From NCBI RefSeq assembly GCF_037024155.1, contig NZ_JAYKTS010000013.1, forward strand, positions 1 to 64,000: a stretch of 64,000 nt of DNA, given 5' to 3'. Origin of the DNA: Bacillus sp. 2205SS5-2. Its GTDB lineage: Bacteria; Bacillota; Bacilli; Bacillales; Bacillaceae_K. Numbering within the stretch: position 1 is the stretch's first letter; the number at the start of each line of letters is the position of its first letter. A model generated the notes under the pieces. That model was not told the DNA's origin, searched no databases, and saw only the letters and a program-made list of their open reading frames with translations. Position numbers and translations under genes: made by a program. Shown here piece by piece: positions 8,684-18,285 of this stretch.

Positions 8684-8690
8684 TTAAAGT

Positions 8691-8729
8691 AAAAAATTCC
8701 CCCTTCTATGCGAATAGAAAAGGGAATTC
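8691..8729 (-). terminator. Terminator downstream of ugd
   Basis: A near-perfect stem (AATTCCC.. with ..GGGAATT) is followed on the minus strand by six T. It lies about 70 bp past the ugd stop codon. Confidence 0.7.
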
Positions 8730-8799
8730 TTCAGCTCAATAATAGTATTCACTAAATTCGAATGGTTCATTGGATTCAAACGATCTTTAATAATAATTG

Positions 8800-9966
8800 T
8801 TAATCTCTTTGATAAAGATCTCTCGTATAAACTTTTTCTGCAACATCCGCTAACTCAGCATCTAAACGATTAGACACAATAACATCCGACATCTGCTTAA
8901 ACTCAGCCAAATCCTTAATAACCCTGGAGTTATAGAATGTATCCTCTCCTAACACTGGCTCAAACACGACAACTTCAATGCCTTTCGCTTTGATCCGTTT
9001 CATGATGCCTTGGATGGAAGATGCTCTAAAGTTATCCGAATCGGTTTTCATCGTTAGTCGATATATACCGACTATTGCCGGGTTTTGCTCGACGATTTTT
9101 GAAGCGATGTGGTCTTTTCGCGTTGAATTCGCATCGACGATTGCTTGGATAATGTTATTCGGAACATCATCGTAGTTCGCTCTCAACTGCTTCGTATCTT
9201 TCGGAAGACAATAACCACCATATCCAAACGAAGGATTATTATAATGATCCCCAATTCGAGGATCTAATCCAACTCCTTCGATGATCTGTTTTGTATTTAA
9301 CCCTTTCACCTCCGCGTAGGTGTCGAGCTCGTTAAAATACGCCACACGAAGTGCTAAATACGTGTTCGAAAATAATTTCACAGCTTCTGCTTCTGTGGAG
9401 TCAGTAAATAAAACTGGAACATCTTTTTTTATTGCACCTTCCATTAATAGGGCTGCAAATGTCTCCGCCCGGTGAGATTGCTCTCCAACAATTATTCTCG
9501 ATGGATGCAGATTATCGTAAAGAGCTTTCCCTTCACGCAAAAATTCTGGTGAAAAGATGATACTATTGGTACCATATTTTTCTCTTATTTCTTTTGTATA
9601 GCCAACAGGAACGGTCGATTTAATTACCATCACCGCATTTGGATTGATATCTAAAACCGTCTCAATCACATTTTCAACTGATTTTGTATTGAAATAATTT
9701 TTCTCTGCATCATAGTCTGTCGGTGTCGCTATAATGACAAACTCGGCATCTTTATATGCTAGAACTTGATCCGTAGTCGCTGATAGATTAAGCGTTTTCA
9801 TTGTTAAAAACTGTTCGATTTCATGATCAACAATAGGTGACTCTTGGCGATTAATCATTTCCACTTTTTCTTCTACAATATCCACAGCGATAACTTCGTT
9901 GTGCTGCGATAATAATACGGCATTGGATAGTCCTACGTATCCGGTGCCCGCTACAGCTATTCTCAT
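8800..9966 (-). CDS. ugd: UDP-glucose 6-dehydrogenase
   Basis: The 388-residue protein oxidises UDP-glucose to UDP-glucuronate with two NAD+ in the cytoplasm, supplying precursor for acidic polysaccharides. It shows the NAD-binding Rossmann motif GTGYVGLS at residues 7-14, the STVPVG strand, [20 protein letters not shown], and the catalytic Cys in [15 protein letters not shown]. Its length equals that of the E. coli Ugd type, which it resembles more than the longer TuaD form. The start has an AAGGGA site about 11 nt upstream. galE lies about 360 bp upstream on the same strand, with a MITE between, so the two may be separately transcribed. Confidence 0.95.
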   Translation of the reverse strand: MRIAVAGTGYVGLSNAVLLSQHNEVIAVDIVEEKVEMINRQESPIVDHEIEQFLTMKTLNLSATTDQVLAYKDAEFVIIATPTDYDAEKNYFNTKSVENVIETVLDINPNAVMVIKSTVPVGYTKEIREKYGTNSIIFSPEFLREGKALYDNLHPSRIIVGEQSHRAETFAALLMEGAIKKDVPVLFTDSTEAEAVKLFSNTYLALRVAYFNELDTYAEVKGLNTKQIIEGVGLDPRIGDHYNNPSFGYGGYCLPKDTKQLRANYDDVPNNIIQAIVDANSTRKDHIASKIVEQNPAIVGIYRLTMKTDSDNFRASSIQGIMKRIKAKGIEVVVFEPVLGEDTFYNSRVIKDLAEFKQMSDVIVSNRLDAELADVAEKVYTRDLYQRD

Positions 9967-10018
9967 TTACTACACGTCCCTTTTACATTATCTTCAATAT
10001 ATAAAGCTCTTTTCATAA

Positions 10019-10179
10019 GGCTCTTTTCGAATACATTGTGGCTATTTCATCATATTTTTAATTAAATTGCCCATTTCACTGATGATTTCCATCAATAATA
10101 GTCGAAGTGATGCCCTAAACGAAGCTATATCAACGTTTATAGACTGATTCGAAAAGCCACAATCTTTGCGAAAACAGTC
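10019..10179 (+). mobile_element. MITE, family A
   Basis: Starts GGCTCTTTTCGAATACATTG and ends TCTTTGCGAAAACAGTC. A second partial left end (AGCTCTTTTCATAA) directly precedes it. It occupies most of the ugd-galE gap (9967-10330). Confidence 0.75.
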
Positions 10180-10298
10180 ATATATGAATACTAGTTAGAA
10201 TTATAGCGTAAAACTTTCTTCGATGCTATTGAGAGGTGGGATGGAGGTACAGTCCCTCGTCCCACTTTAATACCCATTAAAATTGTTTTCTTCATAAA

Positions 10299-10331
10299 AG
10301 TAGGGACAAGATACGTCCCCTTGTCCCTACT
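10299..10331 (-). repeat. REP-like hairpin at the galE stop codon
   Basis: AGTAGGGACAAG and CTTGTCCCTACT form a 12-bp stem overlapping the first base of the galE stop codon. It carries the GGGAC core of the REP hairpins in this window and may act as a terminator. Confidence 0.6.
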
Positions 10332-11326
10332 CACTCGCTATAATTCTTCTCAAATCTCCATGAATCTTTGCACATCGCAAAAATATCAAGCTTAGCGGTC
10401 CAGCCAAGTTCTCTTTCAGCCTTCGACGCATCGGCGTAACAAGAAGCAATATCGCCTGGTCTACGATCAACCACTTCAAAAGGAACTTCCATCTCATTCG
10501 CTTCTTCAAAAGCTCTCACCAATTCCAGTACACTCGTACCATTACCCGTCCCCAAGTTGTAGATATGAACACCTGCTGTAAGATGATCCAAGGCGGCTAC
10601 ATGACCCTCTGCTAAGTCCGTTACATGAATATAATCACGAACTCCGGTCCCATCCACGGTCGGATAGTCGTTTCCAAAAACGCTTAATTTCTTAAGCTTT
10701 CCTTTCGCCACTTGTGTAACATAAGGCATTAAATTATTCGGAATCCCGTTTGGTGCTTCTCCAATTAACCCACATTCATGAGCCCCGACTGGATTAAAAT
10801 AACGTAAGAGTGAAACAGAAAAAGCTGGATTCGCCTTGCTAATATCGGTTAAAATCCTTTCACTCATTGCTTTCGTTTCACCATATGGGTTAGTCGTAGG
10901 TAAAAGGTCCATCGTTTCCACAAATGGGACATGGTTATCTCCATAAACCGTTGCTGAAGAACTAAACACAAAGCGATTGACATCATATTTCAAACAAGCT
11001 TCTGATAATGCCATCGTACTCACGATATTATTAAAATAATAAGCTAATGGCTTCTCGACTGACTCTCCCACTGCTTTCAGTCCAGCAAAATGGATCACGC
11101 CATCAAACTCGTGTGTAGAAAAAAGATCATTCACTTTCTCTTTGTCCGTAACATCTACTTGATAAAAAGTAACCTCTTTTCCAGCAATCTGCTTAATTTT
11201 CTCAATTGTTTCTAACTTACTGTTACAAAGATTATCCGCAATCACCACATTATGTCCGGCTTCGAGTAAAGCGACACATGTATGTGAACCGATATAACCC
11301 GCTCCACCTGTGACAAGTATATTCAT
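10331..11326 (-). CDS. galE: UDP-glucose 4-epimerase
   Basis: The chosen start MNILVTGGAGYIGSHT (ATG at 11324-11326) has AGGAGGG 8 nt upstream; an upstream in-frame codon would add 16 unlikely residues. The 331-residue product is a short-chain dehydrogenase-type epimerase interconverting UDP-glucose and UDP-galactose. Visible are the NAD motif GGAGYIG, the SSATVYG serine region, the catalytic YGETK (YxxxK) and the RYFNPVGAH segment. With ugd it points to UDP-sugar supply for a cell-surface polysaccharide. The length is normal for the family. Confidence 0.95.
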   Translation of the reverse strand: MNILVTGGAGYIGSHTCVALLEAGHNVVIADNLCNSKLETIEKIKQIAGKEVTFYQVDVTDKEKVNDLFSTHEFDGVIHFAGLKAVGESVEKPLAYYFNNIVSTMALSEACLKYDVNRFVFSSSATVYGDNHVPFVETMDLLPTTNPYGETKAMSERILTDISKANPAFSVSLLRYFNPVGAHECGLIGEAPNGIPNNLMPYVTQVAKGKLKKLSVFGNDYPTVDGTGVRDYIHVTDLAEGHVAALDHLTAGVHIYNLGTGNGTSVLELVRAFEEANEMEVPFEVVDRRPGDIASCYADASKAERELGWTAKLDIFAMCKDSWRFEKNYSE

Positions 11327-11415
11327 TAAGTATTCCCTCCTATCTATAAATCGTGTGGAATTCATTTTAATCAACCATCCATAAAATTACTACAGTAGTT
11401 CTTCCCTTTTGGTTA

Positions 11416-11590
11416 GGCTCTTTTCCTATGACTCTTTTCATACAGATTGAGGCTATTTCATTTGATTTCTGACTAAATCCTACATTTTACTGTTGATTTC
11501 CATCAAAAAACAGACGAAATGATGCCCGGAACAAAGCGATATCACCGCTCATAGGCTGGTCGAAAAGCAATGAACTTTGCAAGAACAACC
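11416..11590 (+). mobile_element. MITE, family A
   Basis: The left end GGCTCTTTTCCTATG is followed by a second similar end (ACTCTTTTCATACAG), the shared core, and a worn right end AACTTTGCAAGAACAACC. Confidence 0.65.
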
Positions 11591-11647
11591 CAGTCTATTT
11601 CCATTTTACCAATTTACAAAATTAAAGCAATTATAGAAGGAAAAGTT

Positions 11648-12754
11648 TCATCCCCCGTTTCGAAGTCGTCTATTCACGTCCTTCATATCAAACTCCCGAT
11701 ACCCTTGTCCTCTCCCCCAACTCACCATATGTTCATAATCTGGGTGCGTTTCGTCACCAATAATACGTATAAATTCTTCGTATCCTGGTTCTCCGCCGAC
11801 ATCTTCTGGTGGAGCGTTTCCTTCACCAGCTAGGCAGATTGGATAGTTGAGTCGATAATCATCTATTACTTTTTCTACCTCAATTATGTGCTGCCAGCCA
11901 TCGCCGAAGTCATAATTGTATTCAATCTTTGCCGACAAATAGTCAACGAGCTTGATACCCGTTTCCATTTTCACGGGGACATCATTGGGAAAGTTAAAGG
12001 CTTCCCTACTGCCTACTAAATTCAAAAATGGCTTCTCGTTGGTGATGGGTATGACATTGTCACCGCTAGTGCTGGGATAAAGATTAAATTCATGAAGATG
12101 ACAATTTTCCCAACCAAAAGCCGCTTGTACTACATGATGTAATTTCTCAAAAGTGAAGTTCACTGGCACGGTAATTCTACGCCAAACGGAGAAATTCTCA
12201 AGCTCCAATGTGATTTTAAGCTCGACCGCTTCTGACTGAAATATCGCTTGACCTACCCACACTTCCAATTGCTTGTACAGTTCTTCGTTCGGATATATGT
12301 AGCTATTTTTTCCGTCTCCTGCTAACAGAGTGTTAATCTTCGTGCTCATTTCAGCCTGAATAATGGACTCATGATCCAGAACGTCCTCAAAACAATAAAC
12401 ATTCTCGCATACTTTGTTCATCCTTGCCACAGAGGTTCTATCTTTTGTTTTCGCAAAAACTAGCCTATTTGCCTGCTGAATGAACTGCTCAATGACTTCA
12501 TCCTTCATACTTTCCGCTTGAAAGGTTTTTTGAATTGCTTGTCGAATCAACTGATCAATATTCTTCATATCTTTTGCCTTCAATCCATAAAGAACAATGG
12601 CATAACGATTCGCATCATTCACCAGTACAACCGTCTTCTTTCGACCTATATTTAATAAATTGGCATGCCAAGCAAACAGAGGGTTCTCCTCAACTTCCGA
12701 ATCAGGGGTTACTTTCAGTTCATCTAATAGTTTTTTTGTGCATTGAATTAGCAC
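11648..12754 (-). CDS. pRiA4b ORF-3-like protein with DUF6933-like N-terminus
   Basis: The 368-residue protein starts with GTG behind AAGGAG. Residues about 1-170 resemble the DUF6933 family (MLIQCTKKLLDELKV, ANRYAIVLYGLKAKDM). From about residue 190 to the end it is a plasmid pRiA4b ORF-3-like domain: VWRRITVPVNFTFEKLHHV, AFGWENCHLHEF, YNYDFGDGWQHIIEVEKV and CLAGEGNAPPEDVGG. The molecular function of the domain is not known. The gene is last in a same-strand run with the coiled-coil protein, helicase and AAA genes, about 175 bp downstream of the coiled-coil gene across a REP hairpin. Co-transcription is possible but not shown. Confidence 0.8.
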   Translation of the reverse strand: MLIQCTKKLLDELKVTPDSEVEENPLFAWHANLLNIGRKKTVVLVNDANRYAIVLYGLKAKDMKNIDQLIRQAIQKTFQAESMKDEVIEQFIQQANRLVFAKTKDRTSVARMNKVCENVYCFEDVLDHESIIQAEMSTKINTLLAGDGKNSYIYPNEELYKQLEVWVGQAIFQSEAVELKITLELENFSVWRRITVPVNFTFEKLHHVVQAAFGWENCHLHEFNLYPSTSGDNVIPITNEKPFLNLVGSREAFNFPNDVPVKMETGIKLVDYLSAKIEYNYDFGDGWQHIIEVEKVIDDYRLNYPICLAGEGNAPPEDVGGEPGYEEFIRIIGDETHPDYEHMVSWGRGQGYREFDMKDVNRRLRNGG

Positions 12755-12889
12755 TATTAATCACTCCTTCTACCCAAGTTCTTTTTGAAAAACTTGGGAT
12801 AACAGTATAGCTAGAGGTGTCAATTTTTCTTCCTCATAGTATCTACATTATGTAGTAATCATAGCATGATACTGACTCGATTTCGATTG

Positions 12890-12918
12890 GAGACCAGAGG
12901 GACCGTCCCTCTGGTCTC
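12890..12918 (-). repeat. REP hairpin, GGGAC core
   Basis: GAGACCAGAGGGAC pairs with CGTCCCTCTGGTCTC; half of one arm is repeated immediately after (to 12929). It lies directly downstream of the coiled-coil gene stop codon. Confidence 0.8.
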
Positions 12919-12929
12919 CCTCTGGTCTC

Positions 12930-13877
12930 TCAATCATCAAATTGCTTCGTAATCGGGTTATGATATAAGGTTCTTTCTTTCTTAGTCGATCTGAAATGCG
13001 ATTCAATTTTATATTTAAGGAGTGGAATAAAATACAGAATTCCATGATCAAGTGAAACCTCGATTTTCTCGTTGTATTTGTCCTTAATTTCTTGAATTTG
13101 TTTGTTTTTTTCTAATTCGATTGCTGTTGCTTTTTTTAGTAGATTTTGCTTCTTATCGTGACTAATCCCTTTTCGTGAAGCTTTCCTACCGTTCTCTGAA
13201 AGCAATTCCTGATAATAGGACTCAATTCTTTCTAAATCCTTTTTTATCGAGGTCTCCTGGGAACGTTGCTTTCTTTCACTCTCAGTATTTTGCCTGATGT
13301 GGTCATAGGCGACCTCATAACCATCAAAAATATTGAACTCTTCCGCAAGAGGATATGTGTAAACCGGCTCATTATGGTAGACAATCCGATGTTGTTCCTG
13401 CTTCATGGTCCTACAAACCTTCCCCGTGATTAAATTTACCCAGACCTGCTCCGACCGCAGCTCTTTTTCATCCGAAACAAAAGCGATCTGAAATTGATAA
13501 ACAGCCCAAATGCCCATTACCTTTGTTTCACTCACTATATGAGGCTTACCAGCATCATCCTGAAGATATTGGTGAATCTTCTTGAGCGGATACGCCAGTG
13601 TTAACCGTTCAATTTCGGCAAATCGCATCGTACTGACCGCCTTTTTGTGAGCAATCTCCAATACCTGCTCTAAAACAAAACTACCAAAAGTAACAAATTC
13701 CGAGCTAGGATTCTCCTGAGCCACTTCATAGTCAAACGATAGCTCAAACTCAGATTTATTTTGAAAATACCCCTTGTACTCCTCGGGAATAAGAACATGA
13801 CAGAGAGCATATTCAACCGGCACCACCATCCCCCCAAAACCCTCAATCACATTGGTCACAAATCTTTGTAATTCCAT
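12930..13877 (-). CDS. Uncharacterised coiled-coil protein beside the SNF2 helicase
   Basis: The 315-residue product is not recognised. ATG at 13875-13877 has AGGAGG 8 nt upstream. An N-terminal alpha/beta part (about 1-195) is followed by a charged helical coiled-coil (about 200-270: ESERKQRSQETSIKKDLERI) and a short C-terminal beta-like segment (GILYFIPLLKYKIESHF). There is no signal peptide or membrane segment. It starts 66 bp downstream of the SNF2 helicase stop in the same direction, so a functional partnership with the helicase is the simplest reading, analogous to helicase-accessory pairs such as yqhH-yqhG of B. subtilis. I see no clear sequence similarity to YqhG. Confidence 0.6.
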   Translation of the reverse strand: MELQRFVTNVIEGFGGMVVPVEYALCHVLIPEEYKGYFQNKSEFELSFDYEVAQENPSSEFVTFGSFVLEQVLEIAHKKAVSTMRFAEIERLTLAYPLKKIHQYLQDDAGKPHIVSETKVMGIWAVYQFQIAFVSDEKELRSEQVWVNLITGKVCRTMKQEQHRIVYHNEPVYTYPLAEEFNIFDGYEVAYDHIRQNTESERKQRSQETSIKKDLERIESYYQELLSENGRKASRKGISHDKKQNLLKKATAIELEKNKQIQEIKDKYNEKIEVSLDHGILYFIPLLKYKIESHFRSTKKERTLYHNPITKQFDD

Positions 13878-13946
13878 CACCTAATCCTCCTATTGAAAAA
13901 AATCAACCCCTTCATTCCTTTGAAAAAAGGAGGCTGATTTTCGAAA

Positions 13947-15983
13947 TTAAAACAAATATTCATCCAGCTTCTTTTGCTTCAATAGCTTCTGTTTATTTTC
14001 AAACATTTTATCACCAATCTGATCTAGCTCTCTTTCAATTTCAGCTGGATTATCCGACAAAACCCAAGCATTCATCATCAAATCAGCGAAATCTTCTTTC
14101 TCCTCAACATCCCCAAGAATCGCATCAACTTCCCCAACCACAAGCTCAAACATATTAATCTTACGATCTAATAAATTGAGAATATAGTCTTCAATCGTAT
14201 CTTTGGCCACTAAATTATAGACAAACACATCGCGAGTCTGACCAATTCGATGAATTCGACCAATTCTCTGTTCAATCGCCATAGGATTCCAGGGTAAGTC
14301 GAAGTTAATCATCCCGTTACAAAACTGAAGATTACGTCCTTCACCACCGACCTCCGTACTCACCAAAACATCTGCGTCTTCCTTGAAAAAAGTAACCTGA
14401 TCTTCCTTTTCCTTTCTCCTTAAACCACCATGAAATTCAGCTACTTTAAAGCCATTCTCTTTTAAGACACGGGCAAGAAAGGCTTGTGTTGATTTATACT
14501 TGGTGAAAATGAGCATTTTATCATTAAAGTCAGTCAAAATAGAGATAAGTTGTTGGATTTTTGGGTTTTGGACTGACTCGTCATTGACAATTTTCTTTGT
14601 TTTGCTGACAAATTCTTTTAAGGTTTGTTGATCCGTTTCAACCAGATTTTTATTAGTAGAGAGAGTTTCGAGTGAATGTAGGACTGAAGTATAGGTGCTT
14701 CCCATTTGTTCCTGTAAATTCTTAAGCTGGAATCGATTGAGGGAAGATTTTTCTTCCTTGTACTTAGTACGAATAAACAGACTGATTTCTTGATATAATT
14801 CCTTTTCAGCAGGTGGCAATTCAATTGTTTGCGTGAAAGCTTTTCTTTTTGTAAACTGAACATCGACATTACTTCTTTTATTTCGAATCATGACATCAGA
14901 TAGCAATCCTTTTAGCTTATCAACATTCTTTGCTTCTATGCCGTCATTGCTTTCGACAAAGTTCTTCTTAAAATAACTATAGGTCTTTAATTGACCAGGC
15001 TTGAGTAGAGTGATTAAATTATAAAGCTCTTCCAAGTGATTTTGAACCGGTGTGGCTGTCAAAAGGAAGATATACTTTTTATTGATTCCATTCACAAACT
15101 TCCATGCTTCCGTGTTACGGTTTTTCAGATGATGAGCTTCGTCAATAATCACCAAATCATAATGCTGATCAAAAATGAGTTCGCGGTGATTCTTTCTTTT
15201 GGCCAGAGCTATAGAGGCAATCACTTTGTTATAGTGTGACCAGCCCCCGCCGCTCATTTTTTTGAAGGCTGGATCATCCGCCTTAATGAAATCCTGATTG
15301 AATTTTCTTTTCATTTCATTTTCCCATTGTTGAACAAGTGAAGGGGGGGTGAGAATGAGAATTTTTTTGGCAAGCCCGCGCATCAAATACTCTAACATTG
15401 CCATACCGGCTTCAACAGTTTTTCCGAGCCCTACCTCATCACCTAATAGAGCCCTTCCTTTGAAGCGATTCATAACAGCTTTCACCGTATTCAATTGATA
15501 TTGATATACTTCGGCTTCCCGAATATACGGCAAACAAATCAATTGGTCATCCTTGGCATTAAACTGAAAATCCTGAGACATTTGGTACAACTGAAACCAT
15601 TTTTCCGGAGCTTGTTTAAACTCGGTCATCGCAGATAAAACGGTTTCAATGCGTTCCTTATTAGCAGGTGTGATAGCAAATTCGTCTGTCTTCGGTTTTC
15701 GGCTTTCTGCAGCTGAGATGCGAATGATTCCATCAGGTGTCTGTTCTATGAATAAATACTCGGATACATAGGGAGAGAAAAAACCTTTTATTCCTCTTCC
15801 TCGTAATGTTTTATCGTCCCAATTCAATGTGAATTTTCTAGTAACCCCGCGATCATTCACCATTTCAAAAGTATCAGGAACTCCTTCAAAGCGCTGAAAA
15901 AAATGAAGTAAAGATTCATCCATCTCCATCGCTTGTAAATCTAGTAGCTCTTTATCTAGTTTAAATAAGTGTTTAGTCATCAT
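13947..15983 (-). CDS. SNF2-family DEAD/DEAH-box helicase-like ATPase
   Basis: I favour the start MMTKHLFKLD (ATG at 15981-15983), giving about 678 residues; the ribosome binding site (GGCGGTG) is weak. An N-terminal extension of about 140 residues precedes the two RecA-like lobes. Motif I is GDEVGLGKTVEAGM, motif II DEAHH, motif III LTATP; lobe 2 shows KMLIFTKYKSTQAFL, VLVSTEVGGEGRNLQFC and IGRIHRIGQTRDV. These are diagnostic of SNF2/RapA-type translocases, which move along DNA or displace bound proteins. All motifs look intact. The coiled-coil gene follows at 66 bp; the AAA gene lies about 200 bp upstream across a REP hairpin. Confidence 0.88.
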   Translation of the reverse strand: MMTKHLFKLDKELLDLQAMEMDESLLHFFQRFEGVPDTFEMVNDRGVTRKFTLNWDDKTLRGRGIKGFFSPYVSEYLFIEQTPDGIIRISAAESRKPKTDEFAITPANKERIETVLSAMTEFKQAPEKWFQLYQMSQDFQFNAKDDQLICLPYIREAEVYQYQLNTVKAVMNRFKGRALLGDEVGLGKTVEAGMAMLEYLMRGLAKKILILTPPSLVQQWENEMKRKFNQDFIKADDPAFKKMSGGGWSHYNKVIASIALAKRKNHRELIFDQHYDLVIIDEAHHLKNRNTEAWKFVNGINKKYIFLLTATPVQNHLEELYNLITLLKPGQLKTYSYFKKNFVESNDGIEAKNVDKLKGLLSDVMIRNKRSNVDVQFTKRKAFTQTIELPPAEKELYQEISLFIRTKYKEEKSSLNRFQLKNLQEQMGSTYTSVLHSLETLSTNKNLVETDQQTLKEFVSKTKKIVNDESVQNPKIQQLISILTDFNDKMLIFTKYKSTQAFLARVLKENGFKVAEFHGGLRRKEKEDQVTFFKEDADVLVSTEVGGEGRNLQFCNGMINFDLPWNPMAIEQRIGRIHRIGQTRDVFVYNLVAKDTIEDYILNLLDRKINMFELVVGEVDAILGDVEEKEDFADLMMNAWVLSDNPAEIERELDQIGDKMFENKQKLLKQKKLDEYLF

Positions 15984-16140
15984 TGTCACCGCCAAGAGTC
16001 TTTTTGTATATTTTACCATATGATATATACAGATATTCCCCAATGTTCTTCACTATAAAAATATGACAACTTTATTAAGGTTCACTATTAACAGGATTCT
16101 ACCTATTCATTTGAGAAGGAATTTTTAAAGCCTGTATGGG

Positions 16141-16166
16141 GAGCCAGAGGGACCGTCCCCCTGGCT
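16141..16166 (-). repeat. REP hairpin, GGGAC core
   Basis: GAGCCAGAGGGAC pairs imperfectly with GTCCCCCTGGCTT. It is placed just downstream of the AAA gene stop, where it could also end transcription. Confidence 0.75.
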
Positions 16167-16179
16167 TATCTCTCTGGCT

Positions 16180-17370
16180 TCACTTCAAATACTTAGCTAC
16201 GTCACTATATAGTCCACTTTGATTCGAATATTTTATATAGTTTTTTATTGTGTTCATCCATTCGAGTGTGCTAGGAGTAGTTTCTTCAATTGCTTGTAAT
16301 AAGTCGTGCATTGAAATATGCCTTTCCTCATTTGTATCCATTATTTCATTTAGAACCGATTCAATGGCCGTCTCTATCACATTATCAATATCTGCTCCAG
16401 AATAGTTTTCTGTTTTTGCAGCGAGTAACTCTAATTGAAGTGCTTCTTCAACGGGCTTGCCGTCTAGCTTTAATGCAAAGATTTGTTTTCTAGCTTCTTT
16501 GTCTGGTGGTGGAACAAACACTAACTTATCAAAACGACCAGGTCGCTTGAATGCCGCATCCACATCCCATGGCATATTAGTAGCCCCAATAACGAGTAAC
16601 TTGTCTGTATTTGTATCGACGCTTTCCATCTCTGTTAGCATTGAATCCACTAACGGCCTCATGGTATCGGACGTAGATTTCGAACGACTATAGCCAATCG
16701 TATCTACTTCATCAAAAAATAAGACAGACGGTCGATTAGCTCTTGCCGTTTCAAACATTTGATGTAAATTTTGCTCACTCGCTCCAAAATAGGGATCGAG
16801 AATATCCGTAATGTGCACAGGGTAGAAATTCGCCCCAATTTCACCAGCAGTAGCTTTGGCGATAAAAGTTTTGCCGCATCCCGGAGGACCAAAAAGTAGA
16901 ATACCTCCACCAGATTTCTTCTTAAACTTAGAAAAAAGTCCTGGATTCACGAATGGCTTAATGATTTTCATTTCAATCGTCTTCTTTAATGCTTCTAATC
17001 CACCTACGTCCTCAAAGGTAACCGGCTTCGGTTTTTTCTCAACAAATGGAAGAACCTTTGCTGGCTTATTTCCTTTTATCACTTCTAGTTTACTAGATTC
17101 TCTTTTCAACGAATCTTCTTTTGACGCATCGAGAGCTTTCTCTTCTTCCATTGAGAAAACAGTCTCTTCCGAAGAGGAAAGATAAGAAGCTAACGATTGC
17201 TGCACTAACGCTTTCATTTCGTCATTCTCAAGCGATAATGCTAACGAAAAAGCATGAAGCCCTTCCTTCAACCTATTATTCTTTATGTATTCTTTCCCTA
17301 ACAAGTACCAAGCCTCGTAATTGACCGAATCCTTCTCGACCACCGCCTCTAATATTGTAAGATTGTTCAT
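16180..17370 (-). CDS. TPR-AAA ATPase with Vps4-like C-terminus
   Basis: The start MNNLTILEAVVEK (ATG at 17368-17370) has AAGGAG upstream and overlaps the preceding stop codon by four bases (ATGA), so translation is probably coupled. The roughly 396-residue protein has an N-terminal TPR-like helical repeat (about 10-60), a linker, and a classic AAA module from about residue 115 (FEDVGGLEALKK). Walker A is GPPGCGKT, Walker B LFFDEVD, with sensor/arginine-finger segment GATNMPWDVDAAFKRPGRFD. The C-terminus STLEWMNTIKNYIKYSNQSG resembles the Vps4/katanin-type tail. Such ATPases remodel or unfold protein complexes. It sits in a tight operon with a TPR membrane protein, its likely partner. Confidence 0.88.
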   Translation of the reverse strand: MNNLTILEAVVEKDSVNYEAWYLLGKEYIKNNRLKEGLHAFSLALSLENDEMKALVQQSLASYLSSSEETVFSMEEEKALDASKEDSLKRESSKLEVIKGNKPAKVLPFVEKKPKPVTFEDVGGLEALKKTIEMKIIKPFVNPGLFSKFKKKSGGGILLFGPPGCGKTFIAKATAGEIGANFYPVHITDILDPYFGASEQNLHQMFETARANRPSVLFFDEVDTIGYSRSKSTSDTMRPLVDSMLTEMESVDTNTDKLLVIGATNMPWDVDAAFKRPGRFDKLVFVPPPDKEARKQIFALKLDGKPVEEALQLELLAAKTENYSGADIDNVIETAIESVLNEIMDTNEERHISMHDLLQAIEETTPSTLEWMNTIKNYIKYSNQSGLYSDVAKYLK

Positions 17371-18245
17371 GCTAATCGCTCCTTCACAAATCGTTGATAA
17401 AGTAGTTGTGCAATCCAAGTATAAATACAAAAAAGAATATAACTAACTACAAACACGAGTAGAATCGTGTCTTGATTTAACCAACTCAGAATAAACGACA
17501 TTACCATAAAACCAATCCAAACAACGGCCGGTCCCCCAACCTTCTGCATCCATCGAATAGGTAAGAATAGTGGGTGAATTTGTTCATCTAAGGTTTCTAA
17601 CACGCCTAATAAGTGGTCGCTAGTAGGATCAAGTAAAAACGCTTGTCTTGCAAATTCCCTTGCTTGTTTCGGTTGCTGGCGTAAATCGTGATAGATAGCC
17701 AAATTGACCAGCTTTTGCACTTCACTACTGGATGTTTCCATTATTTGTTTAATCCTTGCCAACTGATTTTCTTCATCCGACTTTGCGAAGTAGAAGAGTA
17801 AAACATATTGATTGACTTGATCACTAGATGGATCAATCCTCATCGCTTCTTCTAGTAATCGTATCGCCTTTTCTTCATAGCCTGTAATAAACATCAAATA
17901 GCCATAAGATGCATGAACCTCTGCTGAATGAGGGCTTATTTCTAATGCCTTTAAATAGGCATTTTCCGCTTCTCTATAGTTCTTTTCTTCTCTATAAGTA
18001 GTAGCAATTACATAAAAGCACCGCTCTTCATCATATCCGTTTAGCATAGCCCTCTCGCATAACACTCTTACTTCGTGAAAGTTTTCTCTTGAGAGCTCTA
18101 CTACGGCCATAAAATACAATGCGGCAGCATCATTCGGGTTTTCTCCTAAAAGCAACTGAATATATGGTACAGCCTCTTCATAGCTTTTCATAGCAAAGTA
18201 CTGTTCAATCACTGGCACTTGATTATTCCTAATCATCTCGTCCAT
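17367..18245 (-). CDS. TPR protein with two C-terminal membrane segments
   Basis: The start MDEMIRNNQVPVIEQYF (ATG at 18243-18245) follows a GGAGGGGGG site. The roughly 292-residue product has several tetratricopeptide repeats (about 5-170: ALYFMAVVELSRENFHEV, CFYVIATTYREEKNYREAE, EVHASYGYLMFITGYEEKA). Two hydrophobic spans follow near the end (AVVWIGFMVMSFILSW and ILLVFVVSYILFCIYTWIA). TPRs bind other proteins, so it may tether the downstream AAA ATPase to the membrane. Its stop overlaps the AAA start by four bases, and a short gap separates it from the frameshifted membrane gene upstream. Confidence 0.8.
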   Translation of the reverse strand: MDEMIRNNQVPVIEQYFAMKSYEEAVPYIQLLLGENPNDAAALYFMAVVELSRENFHEVRVLCERAMLNGYDEERCFYVIATTYREEKNYREAENAYLKALEISPHSAEVHASYGYLMFITGYEEKAIRLLEEAMRIDPSSDQVNQYVLLFYFAKSDEENQLARIKQIMETSSSEVQKLVNLAIYHDLRQQPKQAREFARQAFLLDPTSDHLLGVLETLDEQIHPLFLPIRWMQKVGGPAVVWIGFMVMSFILSWLNQDTILLVFVVSYILFCIYTWIAQLLYQRFVKERLA

Positions 18246-18285
18246 TGTCTTCCCCCCTCCTACCCCTATCAAGAAGTCGTTGTTG